A stretch of 64,000 bases of DNA from Lantana camara (taxonomy: Eukaryota > Streptophyta > Magnoliopsida > Lamiales > Verbenaceae): the NCBI GenBank assembly GCA_037501455.1, contig CM074861.1, positions 37,960,001 to 38,024,000 on the forward strand, in the 5' to 3' direction. A program made the position numbers and the translations under genes. How positions within the stretch are numbered: position 1 is the stretch's first letter; each line of letters starts with the position of its first letter. Positions 1-11,565 of the stretch are shown piece after piece. The notes below the pieces were generated by a model that worked only from the letters and a program-made list of their open reading frames with translations, ran no database searches and was not told where the DNA came from.

Positions 1-1459
1 TGAAAATACATTTAGCATTTATACAAAAATACATACAGTATTTATGCATGAGGGTATCACGTACATATACATATATTATACATGTATATCATAACATATA
101 TCAATTGGTTAGAGAATAACTAATTAAACATGTAACAACTAAAACTATAGGTTATAACTTTAATTATATAACATTAAATAACATGTAACATTAAATTAAA
201 TCATGCAACAAATTAAATTACCTAAGTATGATCATAAAATAATTAAAATCTAACATGTAACATGTCATAATAATTGTCACATAATTAAATTGTAACATAT
301 TTAAATTATGTAACACATTTCATAATAAACTATAGATTATGAAATATAAATCACATAATTCATGAAATTAGAACATAATTCTTAAGCACATAATTCATGC
401 ATAAAATAAAGCATATATTATAATATAAAATCAAACATAATTAAAGCATAAAATTAAAACATAAATTAAACTGACTAAGTAAAAACATAGAATAAAAATA
501 TAAGAAACTTACATCTCCAGGAGATGGTGGTGCCAGCACTCTCCATAAACAAGGAAAAATGAGTGTCCAATACCTTTATTTATAGTTGTTAGTAGGGGCT
601 TACTTTACAGTTAAAGAACAAGGAGGGACCTTTTTGTAATTTCCCTAAAGTAGGTTTGCCTTTAGTAAAATTGTTAGGAGAGGGGTATTCTGGTAATTTC
701 ACCATCATATTGGAGGCTTTAGGATCTGAAAAAGTGTCCAAGATCTAGAAAATAAAATTAGCTTCGAAACGGTTACTCATGGGTCGAAATCGGACGTACG
801 GTTTAAAAGTTATAAACGTTGGAAGAAAGGAATTTACTTAATTTTATAAAATGATTTAATTATAAAATAAATGCTAGTGTATGATTTGAAGGTCCGAAAA
901 GCTTTCCAAAAATGTAGAAAAAAAAATTAGGAACGTTATGGCTATGATCTCAAGGGTTAAAAGGTTTTGCCAATGGAAATATATTTCACCGACGAAAAAA
1001 TATTCTTTAAAAATAAATTCTTAAATTGCTTTGGACATACAAACGAAGCCTCGAAGCATTGAAAAACAAACTAAAAAAATTAGAAAAGATGTGTATAAGT
1101 CCTCCAGGGTTTCTTTAATAAAACGGAGTGGTGATAGTTTGGAAAATGAATAGTACTTTTTGACAAAAGTTCCCAAAATGCCCCTAATGTTCAAGAAAGG
1201 ATTTCGAAGCTTGGAAAACAAGTTCAAATGACTTGGGAACATGAGTTATGAACCTCTAGGGTTCCAGTGAGATTCTAGGATAATTTAGGCTCGAGAAATG
1301 AATAGTAAATTTGGTTCTTGGTAAGGAAATCCTCCTTAAAACAATACGACAAATGAAAGCACACTGTTCACAAAAGAATGCAATGCATAATGGATTGATG
1401 CTTTCTTCTAATCCTTTATTTACCTATTTCTTCTTGGTCCCGAAATCCAGGCTGTTACA
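1..1459 (-). mobile_element. 3' LTR (partial) of a Ty3/gypsy chromovirus
   Basis: On the minus strand this begins TGTAACAGCC immediately after the polypurine tract and last codons of a gypsy polyprotein, so it is the start of the 3' LTR. It runs off the left edge of the window. The first ~100 bases closely match the sequence starting at 53126 (shared pieces include GAGAAATAGGTAA and TCAATCCATTAT), so both belong to one LTR family. A splice-donor-like GAGATGTAAGT lies near 512-520 on the minus strand. The AT-rich sequence 1-500 holds no other recognisable feature. Membership in the Tekay/Del group is inferred from the flanking pol end. Confidence 0.7.
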
Positions 1460-2940
1460 ATCCTCCCCTCTTAAAGAGAATCTGTCCTCAGATTCTATTC
1501 ATGATTCGGAATAACTCCAGGTAATGTTTCTGTATCTTGTCCTTGGTTTCCCAGGTATGTTCCTGAATCCTCTGTCCTTGCCATAAGACTTTAACTATGG
1601 AGGATTTCTTATTCCTCACTCTTGGAGTTTTTCTATTCAAGATTTTGGCTGGCCTTACTTCATGGTTTTAGTTGGGTTCTAAGAGCATCTCTTCCCCATG
1701 CAGGATGTGAGGCTCATCCGCAAAATACTTAAGAAGTTAGGGACACATAAACACATTGTGTATTCCAGTGATGTTTGCTGGCCAGTCTAGGTAATAAACA
1801 ACTGGTTCGATGTGTTCTATAATCTTAAAAGATCCTATGTACTTGAGACTAAATTCTCAAATGCGCGCGAAACTTTTTCTCAATGATGCTTTTGAGAATA
1901 CCTTTTTCGCCTACAGTGAATTCCATTTCCTTCTCCAATTTTCTCTTTCTTAACCATCTTAGTCTCAGGCGTATGCCGACTTGGTCAATTGATCAATGAT
2001 ATTTCGTATACTATCATATTTGCTTTTATCCTTTAGTAACCCTATAATGAGATCCAGGGTAACTTATTCCCATTTCTAGGTAGGGATTGGCAATGGTTAT
2101 GACTTTCTCTAGGTTTCTAGTGTCCTGTTTTGACTTGTTGGCAGGTCAAGTACTTCTTGACATAACCAGTAATGTCGCGTTTCATTTTATTCCACCAAAA
2201 ATATTTCTTGATAACCTGATGCACCTTGATTCCACCCTGTTATATCGTATATCGAGTTTTGTATGCCTCATCTAGGATTTCCTTTTTAACTGCTAGAGGT
2301 ACACAGGCTCGCCCTTTCTCTCAAGATTCCATACTCATCTGTCGTAAACTTAGTGTCATTATCTTTTTCCTTAGAGTGGAGACACTTTCTGCTTCATTCA
2401 TCCTGTACCTGGGCTTCCTTAAGTCTTTACTTTAATGGTAAGGCCATCACTAATCAAGATTTTGAGATGACAGTTACGAGTTTACTTCTTTCATTCAATG
2501 CCGTCAAATTAAGTTTTCGGCTTAAGGCCTACGCCACTACATTGGCTTTTCCTGTATTATACAATCATAACCTTCCAGGAATCCCATCCATCTCCTTTGC
2601 CATATATTTAGCTTTTTCTGAGTGAATAAGTATCTCAAGATCTTATGATCTGTGAAGACTTCGAAAGTTATTCTGTATAGGTAGTGTCTTTGCTTAGCGA
2701 GGGTGAACACAATTGCTATTAGATCTAGATCAGGTGTTGGGTAATTTTCTTCATGAGGTTTGAGTTTTCCTGATGCATAGGCAATGACTTTACCGGGTTG
2801 CATTAGAACACATCCTAATCCTTCTTTAGATGTGTCGTTATAGACTACGTAACCTTTATTTCCTTCAGGTAAGGCTATTACTAAAGAAGGCGTTAACCTT
2901 TGCTTTAGTCCTTCAGATGAATATTTTGAGGTACTTTTTG
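1460..2940 (-). pseudogene. Ty3/gypsy pol remnant (RNase H to integrase end)
   Basis: Read on the minus strand, 2803-2537 encodes a piece of the gypsy RNase H domain: a [20 protein letters not shown] segment followed by [13 protein letters not shown], as in chromoviruses. The frame then breaks repeatedly. The far end, near 1460-1500, encodes an EDRFSLRG-type terminus followed by an AAGAGGGGAGGA polypurine tract next to the LTR, as expected for the end of a chromovirus polyprotein. Gag, protease and most of reverse transcriptase are missing; the element is truncated near 2940. Many stops and frameshifts show an old, non-functional copy. Confidence 0.75.
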
Positions 2941-5133
2941 TTGGAATATCAAAAACTCACGTAATTTCGTATTACTACCTCTGAGGAAAATAACTGTATT
3001 TGTAAGAACAAATTAATCATAAAAAAACAAATGAATCCATCAATAATTATCAGAGTTTAGAACCCCATCTCGATTTCCATCCTTCCCTTGTCTATTTACA
3101 ACTAAAAGGATGGAAAATAATACAACATAATAAACAGAGTTTAGAAGTAAATGTTTTACGGTTCTATAGCTATCTTCAATTAGAATGTAACCTTTTATTT
3201 ATCAAGACAAACTTTAAAGCCCCAAACACTCAGTTATTATCCTTGAATAGGAGTGTTATTATCCTTAGCCAATTTCCATTAAGAGAGATTCTTGCACTAA
3301 AGAAGAAATATTAGTGCTATTACTAACCGTTTTGCAATTATTTAGTGATCAGAGTAGTAGATGTAATTCTTGCAAGAGGACTCAATATGTCCTCCTTTAC
3401 ATCAGAAAAGAAAAGGCAAGAAAAAAAGAACCGAACTTAAGGAACAAGAATTAAAGTAAACCAGCTTATTACCTAAAATACTAACTTCCAAGGCCATGTT
3501 TAACTCAACATTTAAACTCTCCAATGTAACAGCTGCGTCAACACAAGTCTACGCTCCAGTTCCAAGACAAAGTTAGCAGTTTATAGACATTTCCTATTGA
3601 ATAATAAAAGGCAGAAGCAATTAAAGATGGATTTTGACTACACATCTCTTCTTCAGATTAACATTCCTCATCAATCGATGATAGAAATTTGAAGGCAATA
3701 AGTAAATGAAATACATACCACATTCATACATTGTAATAACAGATACTTCTACCCAGTATTAGTTGCAGGATCGAGAAGAATATAGACAGGGCTCTCATTT
3801 ATATCCATCAACTGTAAAACACAAATATTTCTCAAAAACACAAAATTCGGAATATTCTCGCAAGCTATAGGTCATCCTACTAAACGTGATATCAAGCGGT
3901 TCATAAAAGAAACTTCATTACATTGCATTTCAAGAGTAAATAAACTTCATTACAGATATGATGGTCCTAAACGACCACCCTCTACGGGTTCGGGAATCAT
4001 TCAAAGTTATTTGGTTCAGTTCCAACTCAAAGTCTTTCAAGCTTAACTTATTAGCTTCATACTCAAACAATTGATATAACTAACAACTTTTCTAGTCCCC
4101 TTTCAATCAACCAAACTTTAGCTCAGACTAGCTCATTTCAAATCGTATTAGATATAAACAAGAATACTTGTTTCATTAAAATATCAAAACAAAGAGGACA
4201 ACACCATTAAAGCACAATGCACAGACCACAAATCATCAAACAGATAAGCACATAATAATTACTAAAGAGGGCAAAAGATAACAACAAAAGGCAAAATTCC
4301 CAGCACGCAAGCCACCATCAACATACCCACCAAATGTTCATAACCAAAAAAACTGAAAATTCACCAAGAAAATTGAAGAACAAAGGTAAAAAAAAACAGG
4401 GGAACCTGTATTTTTGGTTTTGATGGTTCATAACCAAAAAAACTGAAAATTCACCAACATAACCACCGCGCCGGAAGTGGCCTCTGCCAAAGATTCCATG
4501 CCAAATTATCTTTCAAGTCTCCATCTGAGCTTCCAGTATATCGCAGCACCCCGAGGAAACAAAGACAATCAACGAACAAACACCAGTACTCAAACCCAAT
4601 TAGTGAACCACCAACAACATTCAAACAAGCTACCGACCAACATTATCCAACATTAACAAAACTAAAAACCATTGTCACAACTTTCAGTAAGCTAAAGTTG
4701 AAGAAATGTGAAAAGTTCAGCAAAAAATATCATCCAAAGCCAGACTAAGAAATTAAAGCAAGTTAGGTGTTGTAAACAATAATAAACACTTACTTCAAAC
4801 GTCACTGTTGATTCTCGACTTCTTTCCGTGCCCGCTAATAATCGCCTCCCTCAGTCGCCGTCGAGTCTCGTCTCCTTAATGGCCCCGGATAATCGCCTCC
4901 CTCAGTCGCCATCGAGTCTCGTCTCCTCCGTGGCCGTCGTGTTCTCGCCTTCGCCGTCGATTTTTCGCCTTCAGATGAGAACGGCTTTGGGGATGAGTGA
5001 AGTCAGAACTGAGGATAAGATTTGGCTGGGCTAGGTTTCCCCTCTAAATCTCATCTAATATTTGGGGGTAATACATTTGACAAAAATGAAAGGCTCAAAT
5101 TGAGAAGCGGGAGATTTACCGCCTTTATTTTAC
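2941..5133 (-). other. No recognised gene; exon-like segments on the minus strand
   Basis: About 2.2 kb of AT-rich sequence without a long reading frame. Several short minus-strand segments look like exons. Around 3830-3757 a TTTTACAG acceptor precedes an open stretch reading LMDINESPVYILLDPATNTG and then GTAGAAG. Around 3550-3475 an open stretch reads VTLESLNVELNMALEVSILG. A GC-rich block at 4796-5034 ends in a GTAAGTG donor-like site on the minus strand. I do not recognise the protein. It may be the 5' part of a broken host gene truncated by the gypsy remnant, or coincidence. The ORF at 4828-5034 (plus) is not supported as coding. Confidence 0.25.
4840..4927. repeat. 51-bp direct tandem duplication in a GC-rich block
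   Basis: Two 37-bp copies (4840-4876 and 4891-4927), starting AATCGCCTCCCTCAGTCGCC, differ at one base and start 51 bp apart, exactly 17 codons. The surrounding GC content is far above the neighbouring AT-rich DNA. This could be a duplicated coding or 5' leader segment on either strand. Confidence 0.6.
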
Positions 5134-5136
5134 TAA

Positions 5137-5630
5137 GAAAGTGTTTGGTAACCTATATTAAGGTATATTGGTATGAACAAGCAAGGTTAATTTTCTGTTT
5201 GGTAACAGACATTAAAGTCTGCGGGCTGAAAGGCTTTAGTATCCGGCCCGCCAAAAGCTCGTACTGTTCCCATATTAAGTGCAGACTCTCGTAACCCAAA
5301 TCAGGTGATATTAAGTGACATTCATTTTTTGCTTTTCACTGTACAAAATTTTATTACCAATACCTGCCCCCACTCCTAACTTCATCTGCACAATTGAAGG
5401 TTAAAATTGTAAAGATGCAATACCTAAGGCTGTTTTTTTTTTTTTTTGGTGGGACCCAAGGCTGTTACTGTGTCTTACCAAACAACTTATTAAGTCTAAC
5501 ATGCTTGCACGCTTACCCATAAACTTGTGTACCAAACGAAAAATTACAACGCAATAATAGAGGTAATGTGGGTTAGTAGGCCCGAAAATTATTAAACCAA
5601 ATTAAGTGCATAACGCTACCAAACGCTTTC
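5137..5630. mobile_element. MITE, PIF/Harbinger-like (TAA target duplication)
   Basis: A 494-bp element bounded by imperfect inverted repeats: GAAAGTGTTTGGTA on the left and the complement of GAAAGCGTTTGGTA on the right. It is flanked by TAA at 5134-5136 and 5631-5633. The 3-bp TAA/TTA target duplication fits Tourist-like, PIF/Harbinger-mobilised MITEs. There is no transposase frame. A T-tract lies at about 5432-5446. The superfamily call rests on the duplication length and sequence only. Confidence 0.55.
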
Positions 5631-5817
5631 TAAATTAATAACTTTTTAAAATATTAAAATAACAAATAATCTTGAGGTTAAGTAATGTTATTATATTTTT
5701 TTGGTCTTGAGTAATGTTATTATATAATATATATTAATGTTCAATTTCCCACCAAAAATTAATATTAAGTATTCAAAAAGTCCCCAAAGCCATAAGATCG
5801 AATAATTAATGTTATTA

Positions 5818-6299
5818 GAATTAGTTTACTTGGGCTGTCTCTTATCTATTGGTTTTTGGTTATTGATAGATGGAAATTAATGTAAATAGACAGCCCATTG
5901 TTTACTTTAGCATGTTAATGGGTTGGGCATACAGCTTGTCAGCGTGGCCTGTTTACTTGGGCTATTAGCAGCCCAATGACTAGCCTAGGAAATACCACTT
6001 TTGCCCCTCACGTGATGGACAAATTCATTTCCTTCTCTCTTTCAATAACTCTCGCCAATGACGAAGGGAAATGTTTGATATTTTTATGATAACTGAGGGT
6101 CAATTCCGTCATTTCATGCAACCCATTATGAATGGACTATATAACAACTCAATTTTGAAGTTGGTAAGTAGCCCAATCTAACACATCAATACAACTGGGC
6201 CGGCGGGCCAACACCAGGCTTGAACAATGACCAAGTAAACGACATTAACAATTGGATACCAAATCTTTTCCACCATATTCAGCCCAAGTAAACTAATTC
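5818..6299. mobile_element. MITE with 20-bp perfect inverted repeats, PIF/Harbinger-like
   Basis: The ends are perfect inverted repeats, GAATTAGTTTACTTGGGCTG on the left and its complement on the right. TTA flanks both sides (5815-5817 and 6300-6302). Length is 482 bp with no coding capacity. Internal segments also carry GGGC/GCCC-rich pairs such as TTACTTGGGC and TGGGCCGGCGGGCC. Well-preserved ends suggest a relatively recent insertion. It lies 187 bp from another element with the same type of target duplication. Confidence 0.65.
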
Positions 6300-6599
6300 T
6301 TACTTTTCAAATTAAATAATAATAATATAATATCTTACACACTATTTATTTATTTAATGATAATTTTAACAAATATTTTTAAGAAATAAATATTATAATC
6401 TTAAATATACTAAATTCAATAATCAATATGTTCTTAAGTTTAACATGCGCACAAATAAATCCCATTTAAAAATAATATATATATTATTAAATATATTAAA
6501 TTTAATTAATTTGATAAAAAAAAATTAGTCTATTCGACTATAGGAACTCAAAAATTTTAATTAAATTTGGTTCAATTAATATATAAAACGAATTCAAAC

Positions 6600-7770
6600 G
6601 AGTTTCAACCGAACCAAGCCCAGATCGAGGTCAAATTATTCGAAATTATATAATTTGTAATTAAGTTAATATAACAAATTAAATTCGAGTTTCAAATTTC
6701 ATTAAATAAAGAACATATAATTAACACCGAAATTTGATTTGATTCACAAATTAATTCAAACATTTTTTTGAAAGAATGAATTTCTAATCAATTCTCAACA
6801 GGTAAATCGTTTTGATTCAATAAGTACCTCATATGGATCCACGAATCTATTCAAATAATTTTACTAAGTATGAATTTCGAATCAATTCTTATATAGATCA
6901 TTTTGATACATTGAATACTTCAAAATATATATTTTTTAAATTAATCTAACAAAGTTAATTCAAGTTTTAAATTTAATTTTGTTCAAAGAACGAAAAGTCT
7001 CAATGTTTGGTATTAAAATAACAAATAGTATTTAACCGACATATATATGTTAGGAAAATTGTATTAATAGATAAAAGTAATAAATTTTATAAATTTAGTT
7101 AACTAACAAAATTACCTAATAAACCAGTCATTTAACTTTTATTAAGTTGTTAACATTTATTTAAGTTTGGATCAATTATTGTATAAAATAAATTCAGACG
7201 AGCTTCAATTGAACCTAACTCAAATGGTCTAAATTTAAATAGATTATTATTAATTAATCCAATAAGTTTTAGTTGAGTTTCAAATTAAATTTAATAAAAT
7301 TTTGGAACTTGATCTAATTCACGAATCGATTCTAACATTCTTCTAAATCATGAACTTCGAACCATTCTAGGTGGATCACTTTGATTTAATGAATAATTCA
7401 AAACATAGTTTTTTAAATTAACCTGACAAAGTTAAGTTGAGTTTCAAATTAAATTTAATAAAATTTTGAAACTAGATCTAATTCATGAATCGATTCTAAC
7501 ATTCTTATAAATATGAACTTCAAATCAATTCTTAGTGGATCATTTGAATTCAACAAATAATTCTTAAGTCGAGTTTTAAATTTAATTTAATAAATCAATA
7601 CTCGAAACATAATAAAGCATATAATGTTGATACTTTAAAAGTATGCGTTTTGAATCAATTTTTAGGTGGATCATTTTAATTTAATGGATACTTCAAAATA
7701 TATTTAAATAGTCAATGATCAAATTTAACTTTGCTCAAAGAACAAGAAAAGTCAATGTTTGGTATAGATG
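6600..7770. repeat. Degenerate repeated segment, at least five copies
   Basis: A recurring block resembling ATGAATTTCGAATCAATTCT, followed after a few bases by GGATCATTTTGATT and then GAATACTTCAAAA, appears near 6777, 6868, 7346, 7510 and 7640. It is separated by variants of GAGTTTCAAATTAAATTT. The copies are irregularly spaced and diverged. No gene is visible. It could be an old tandem array or the interior of a decayed transposon. The AT-rich stretches 6303-6600 and 7770-8255 around it show nothing else. Confidence 0.5.
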
Positions 7771-8254
7771 TGATTACATAGTTAATGATCAAATTTATAC
7801 TTCGTTCCTAGATAACATAAGTCGTTGAGTGAGGTAAGCAACCTGACACTCGATTCTCAAAGTGACAAATTAATTAATATAAGTGTGGATGCCCTGAACT
7901 AGTTATCTTAGTCCGCGAACTAATTTATCCTTGTCCGTGAATTAAGAATAGGTAATGCACGGGTTAGTGGCTTAATTATTCTAAATTTTTGCTTGAAAGA
8001 CTTAATTATCTTAAATTGATGTTAAGTTTTGTGGGACTCTCTTGTCTAATAGGTAGCTTATAAATTAAAATTTCATACCATGATTTAGGCACTCAAACAT
8101 TAAATTCTTTTACTAAAATAATTTCATTAAATAGTTTTTAGATATTTTAAAAAAATTTCTCTAATATTAAAAAATAAAAGTGTTAATAAATTCAAAATTG
8201 ACTTATTTATATTTTTACATATATTTTTTTGGAAATAACTAAAATATCATGAAA

Positions 8255-8807
8255 ATTTTATTAGTGACCGATTAGTGACTGATTTAATTTTCAGCTATAA
8301 AATTAGTGACCGATTAATGACCGCCGTATACCAAAATTAAAGAATTAGTGACCGATCTGTGACCGACAAAAATCAGTCACAGTATCAGTGACCGACTAGG
8401 ACTTGGGTCACAAAATCACTAAAAGATTCGGGTTTGGGTCTCAAAATTTGTGACCGATTAGTGACCGATAAAAATGAATCACAAAATCAGTGACCGATTA
8501 GTGACCGATAGAATATCAGTCACAAAATCAGTGACCCCAATACACCATAATCGCACAATTTGTGACCGATCTATGACCGATAGCAATCAGTCACAGAATC
8601 AGTGACCGATTAGTGACCGACTAAATTTGGGGTCACAAAATCAGTGACCGATAAAATTGGGGTCATTAAATCAATGACCGATTAGTGACCGATTTGTCAC
8701 TGAAATTTGTGCGGTCACTAATTGATCACTGATTACTATATGTTTGTAACATCGGTCATTGATCGGTCACTGAAAATCGGTCACTAATCCCGTTTTTTTT
8801 GGTAGTG
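8255..8807. mobile_element. Terminal region of a CACTA (En/Spm) transposon
   Basis: The right end is GGTAGTG at 8801-8807, the complement of CACTACC, preceded by the complement of AAAAAAAACGGGATTAGTGACC. Upstream lie about twenty copies of TTAGTGACCGA or its complement TCGGTCACTGA, in both orientations, typical of CACTA subterminal repeats. I could not find the matching left terminus, so the element is truncated here or continues to the left under later insertions. Sequence immediately right of 8807 matches an intron of SCPL copy 2, so it inserted into or next to an intron of SCPL copy 1. The family differs from the CACTA at 58181. Confidence 0.7.
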
Positions 8808-9102
8808 CGTGCCGGGTAACTTCTTCCGCCTTTCTAGTCTTAACATATTTTTTAAGAGAGTTTTCATGTCTATTCCCAAGTTTTAGTTTAATCCCTCTTA
8901 TATTCCTGCGAAAAATTTGCGAAAATTTCACTTGAAATTTGTGTGAACATAACAAAAATTTGACAAAAATATTTCCCATGAATAATTAAACGATCGGAGT
9001 CTTTTTTAAAACTTACATTAAATTTGTAATTACGGAAAATGCATCTATATCCCCTTATTCTTGGAGTTCTCCTAATTAAGGACAATGTCTTGTTGTTCAC
9101 AG

Positions 9103-9405
9103 AATTATAGTTACGTTACATCTTATGTGTGGGAAAATGATCAAACTGTACAAGAAGCTCTTCAAGTCAGAAAGCTACATGAAATTAGTCGTTCAATTAC
9201 TGTTGGGCTATACGCCTATACGAGCGATTATTTCGTCAAAACAATGTTAAACTGTTTCTAATAAATATATGAAAAATCAGGGGAAAATAACTGATAGGAG
9301 AAGATGCAACACTTCCTTACAAAATGAATACGATTATGACGTGCAAGACGTTCTCAAACATCATCAACTTCTTAGTGAGAAGGGCTTCCAAGCCTTGGCA
9401 TACAG
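9103..9405 (+). pseudogene. Serine carboxypeptidase-like copy 1, two internal exons
   Basis: Exon 9103-9174 follows a TTGTTCACAG acceptor and encodes YVTSYVWENDQTVQEALQVR, the conserved SCPL segment usually reading YxWANDxxVREALxIR. Its donor is CT instead of GT. Exon 9281-9405, after AAAAATCAG, encodes RRCNTSLQNEYDYDVQDVLK and then a segment ending FQALAY; it ends ACAG before GTGAGT. SCPL proteins are secreted or vacuolar alpha/beta-hydrolase-fold peptidases or acyltransferases of roughly 430-480 residues. The next exon is at 44852, where the split codon AG+C continues in frame. The earlier exons, with the catalytic Ser, were not found in the window. The damaged donor here and a stop in exon 44852 indicate a pseudogene. 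Confidence 0.75.
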
Positions 9406-9438
9406 GTGAGTCAAGTTAGGTAACATATATATAATTAT

Positions 9439-10062
9439 GGGCTAGTTCGAGGCACCCCCATACTTTGGAGTTTAGTGTGTTTTGCTACTTAATTTTTAAA
9501 TCAATGTAATTGCTTCCCTAACCTTTATAAAACGTAACACTTAATCCCTTTTGAGACAATTCAGGCCGAATATTTCGAAAATATTTCTTTCAAGTTTAAC
9601 TTTGACAATCGGTTTCTCTTCCTTCATGACGACTCAAGAGTTAAAACCACTATAATCGTGTTCCTCTGTTCAAGATGAACAAAACTCATACCCCCTTCGA
9701 CCCTATTGGTTATAGGAAGTTTTGAAATTCAACTGCAAAGTTTCCCCGACCGTGCGCCATCTTTGATCGCCGATTCATTCTTCATTGGTTGTTGGACTTT
9801 GATTGAAACAACTATTGTATTCCTTGCATCGAAATCTTTAATTTGATATATAATATTAACACATTTGAAATCTGATGTACAAATTAGGTCTTGTAAATCA
9901 CGTCCAAAAAAAAAATTGAATGGAATATTCCTCATGATTCTACTGGAAAGGACTTAATTGTAACATTTTACAAAGGTTAAGGGTGCAATCGCACTAATTC
10001 AAAGATTAGGGGGGGTCAAATGCACTAAACCCCAAAGGACAGGAGGTGTCCGGAGTCAGCCC
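9439..10062. mobile_element. MITE with Mutator-type 9-bp target duplication
   Basis: Long imperfect inverted ends (left starts GGGCTAGTTCGAGGCACC; right is the complement of GGGCTGACTCCGGACACC) continue inward for about 100 bases (TTTAGTG, TTAATC, AACCTTTRTAAAA). Flanks are TATAATTAT (9430-9438) and TATAATTAA (10063-10071), 8 of 9 identical. It lies in the expanded intron of SCPL copy 1, just downstream of exon 9281-9405. No coding capacity. The Mutator assignment is inferred from the 9-bp duplication. Confidence 0.6.
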
Positions 10063-11054
10063 TATAATTAAACGGGGTAATTAGAATTGAAGAGGTACTA
10101 CACATTTAGATATAAGAAGAAAAAATATATTACTCTGAAAACCTATATATGATGAATGGACACTCCTAATATCATTTTGTTGTGACGTATCATGTCGTGT
10201 CGGACACTTGAATTGGATACCGTATCCGACACTCCTAACGTGGGGAATTGAAAAAATAATCGTGTAGTCATATCCGTATCATGTAGTATCCATGTCCCTC
10301 TATTCGTATCCGTGCATTATAACAAGACTACGACCATATTTGTAATTAATTACTCAAATTTTAAAATATTTCAAGTCATCGTTTGAATTATGTGAAAATT
10401 TTCATATGATTGTCTTAGGTCGTTTTTATGCTTATTCCTAGTAATTTCCCTGCTGTCACTTGTCAGCAATTTCTGGTAAAAAAACAAATAAATAAATAAA
10501 CATCAAAATAGAGAGAGATGGTGATATGAGAAATATTATATAGTTCATAAGTCATTTTGAAATATTTTAAAATTTAAATAATTAGTTGCAAACTTAGTCA
10601 TAGTTTAACAAGTAAATTATTTTTTCCTCTAGGTATAATTACAATTGTATTTTATCTAAAGAATTTAAATTGTAATTCTTTCTAAAATGCCCCCTTCTTT
10701 CATAATTAATATATTTTTTATGAGAACTATTTGTAAATAATGTATTATTATTGGGTTTTGTGCAAGTATAGCAATTCTATCTAGATTAATATAGATATTA
10801 CTTATAATTATCTCATTTAATTTTGCCTTCCAAATATATTAACATTGAAATTATATATTTGTACTTCTGGTAGCTTCATCAACTTCTATGGCAACTTTTG
10901 CTTAATTTTATTGTGGGAAAAATCTCAATTTTGGTTCTCTGCAACGGTTATTTTTTGATTTTGGTCCTAACCTTTTAATTTTTCTTATATTACATTTTTT
11001 TTGTTTCGTAATTTCTCAATTTTAGTCCTCTAACAGACATTAAAAAATGGATGG

Positions 11055-11565
11055 AAAAAGTCATATGTAATGCATGTGGCCCTTATTTGTTAAATTTTGG
11101 AGTCAATTCCTTTAGCAATTTGGTAGGAAAACTAATAGATAAAAGAATTGGTGGGAAAATGGATTATTGAAAGGGTAATCCCTCACTCTCCATTCAAAAT
11201 TGGACCCAAATTAATTAGAATGAGAAATCTTCCCAAACAAAGAAATCACAATCTCCATCAATGTTATTGCAAGTGTGGAATCTTCTCTCGTAATTGAGGG
11301 GAGTCCACGATTACGAAATGTAGAAGCACGCCGACTATAACACATTACATAGCCATTTACAGCAACCATGGAAATGAGGAGGAAAAAGATAAACCACCCT
11401 AATTAATATGGATATTTAAAGAAAAGAATGAGACTATCCTTTTAATATTCCAAATTTTCTTTTAATTTTTTCTATCTATTAGTTTTCCCACCAAATTGCC
11501 AAGGAATTGGCTCCAAAATTTAACCAATACAGATCACGTACATTGCACACAAATCTGCAACATAT
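11055..11565. repeat. Imperfect inverted repeat, probable MITE
   Basis: The left arm (about 11060-11145) contains TTAAATTTTGGAGTCAATTC and GGTAGGAAAACTAATAGATA. The right arm (about 11475-11560) contains their near-complements TATCTATTAGTTTTCCCACC and GAATTGGCTCCAAAATTTAA. The exact ends and target duplication could not be fixed. The loop holds no gene. Confidence 0.45.
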
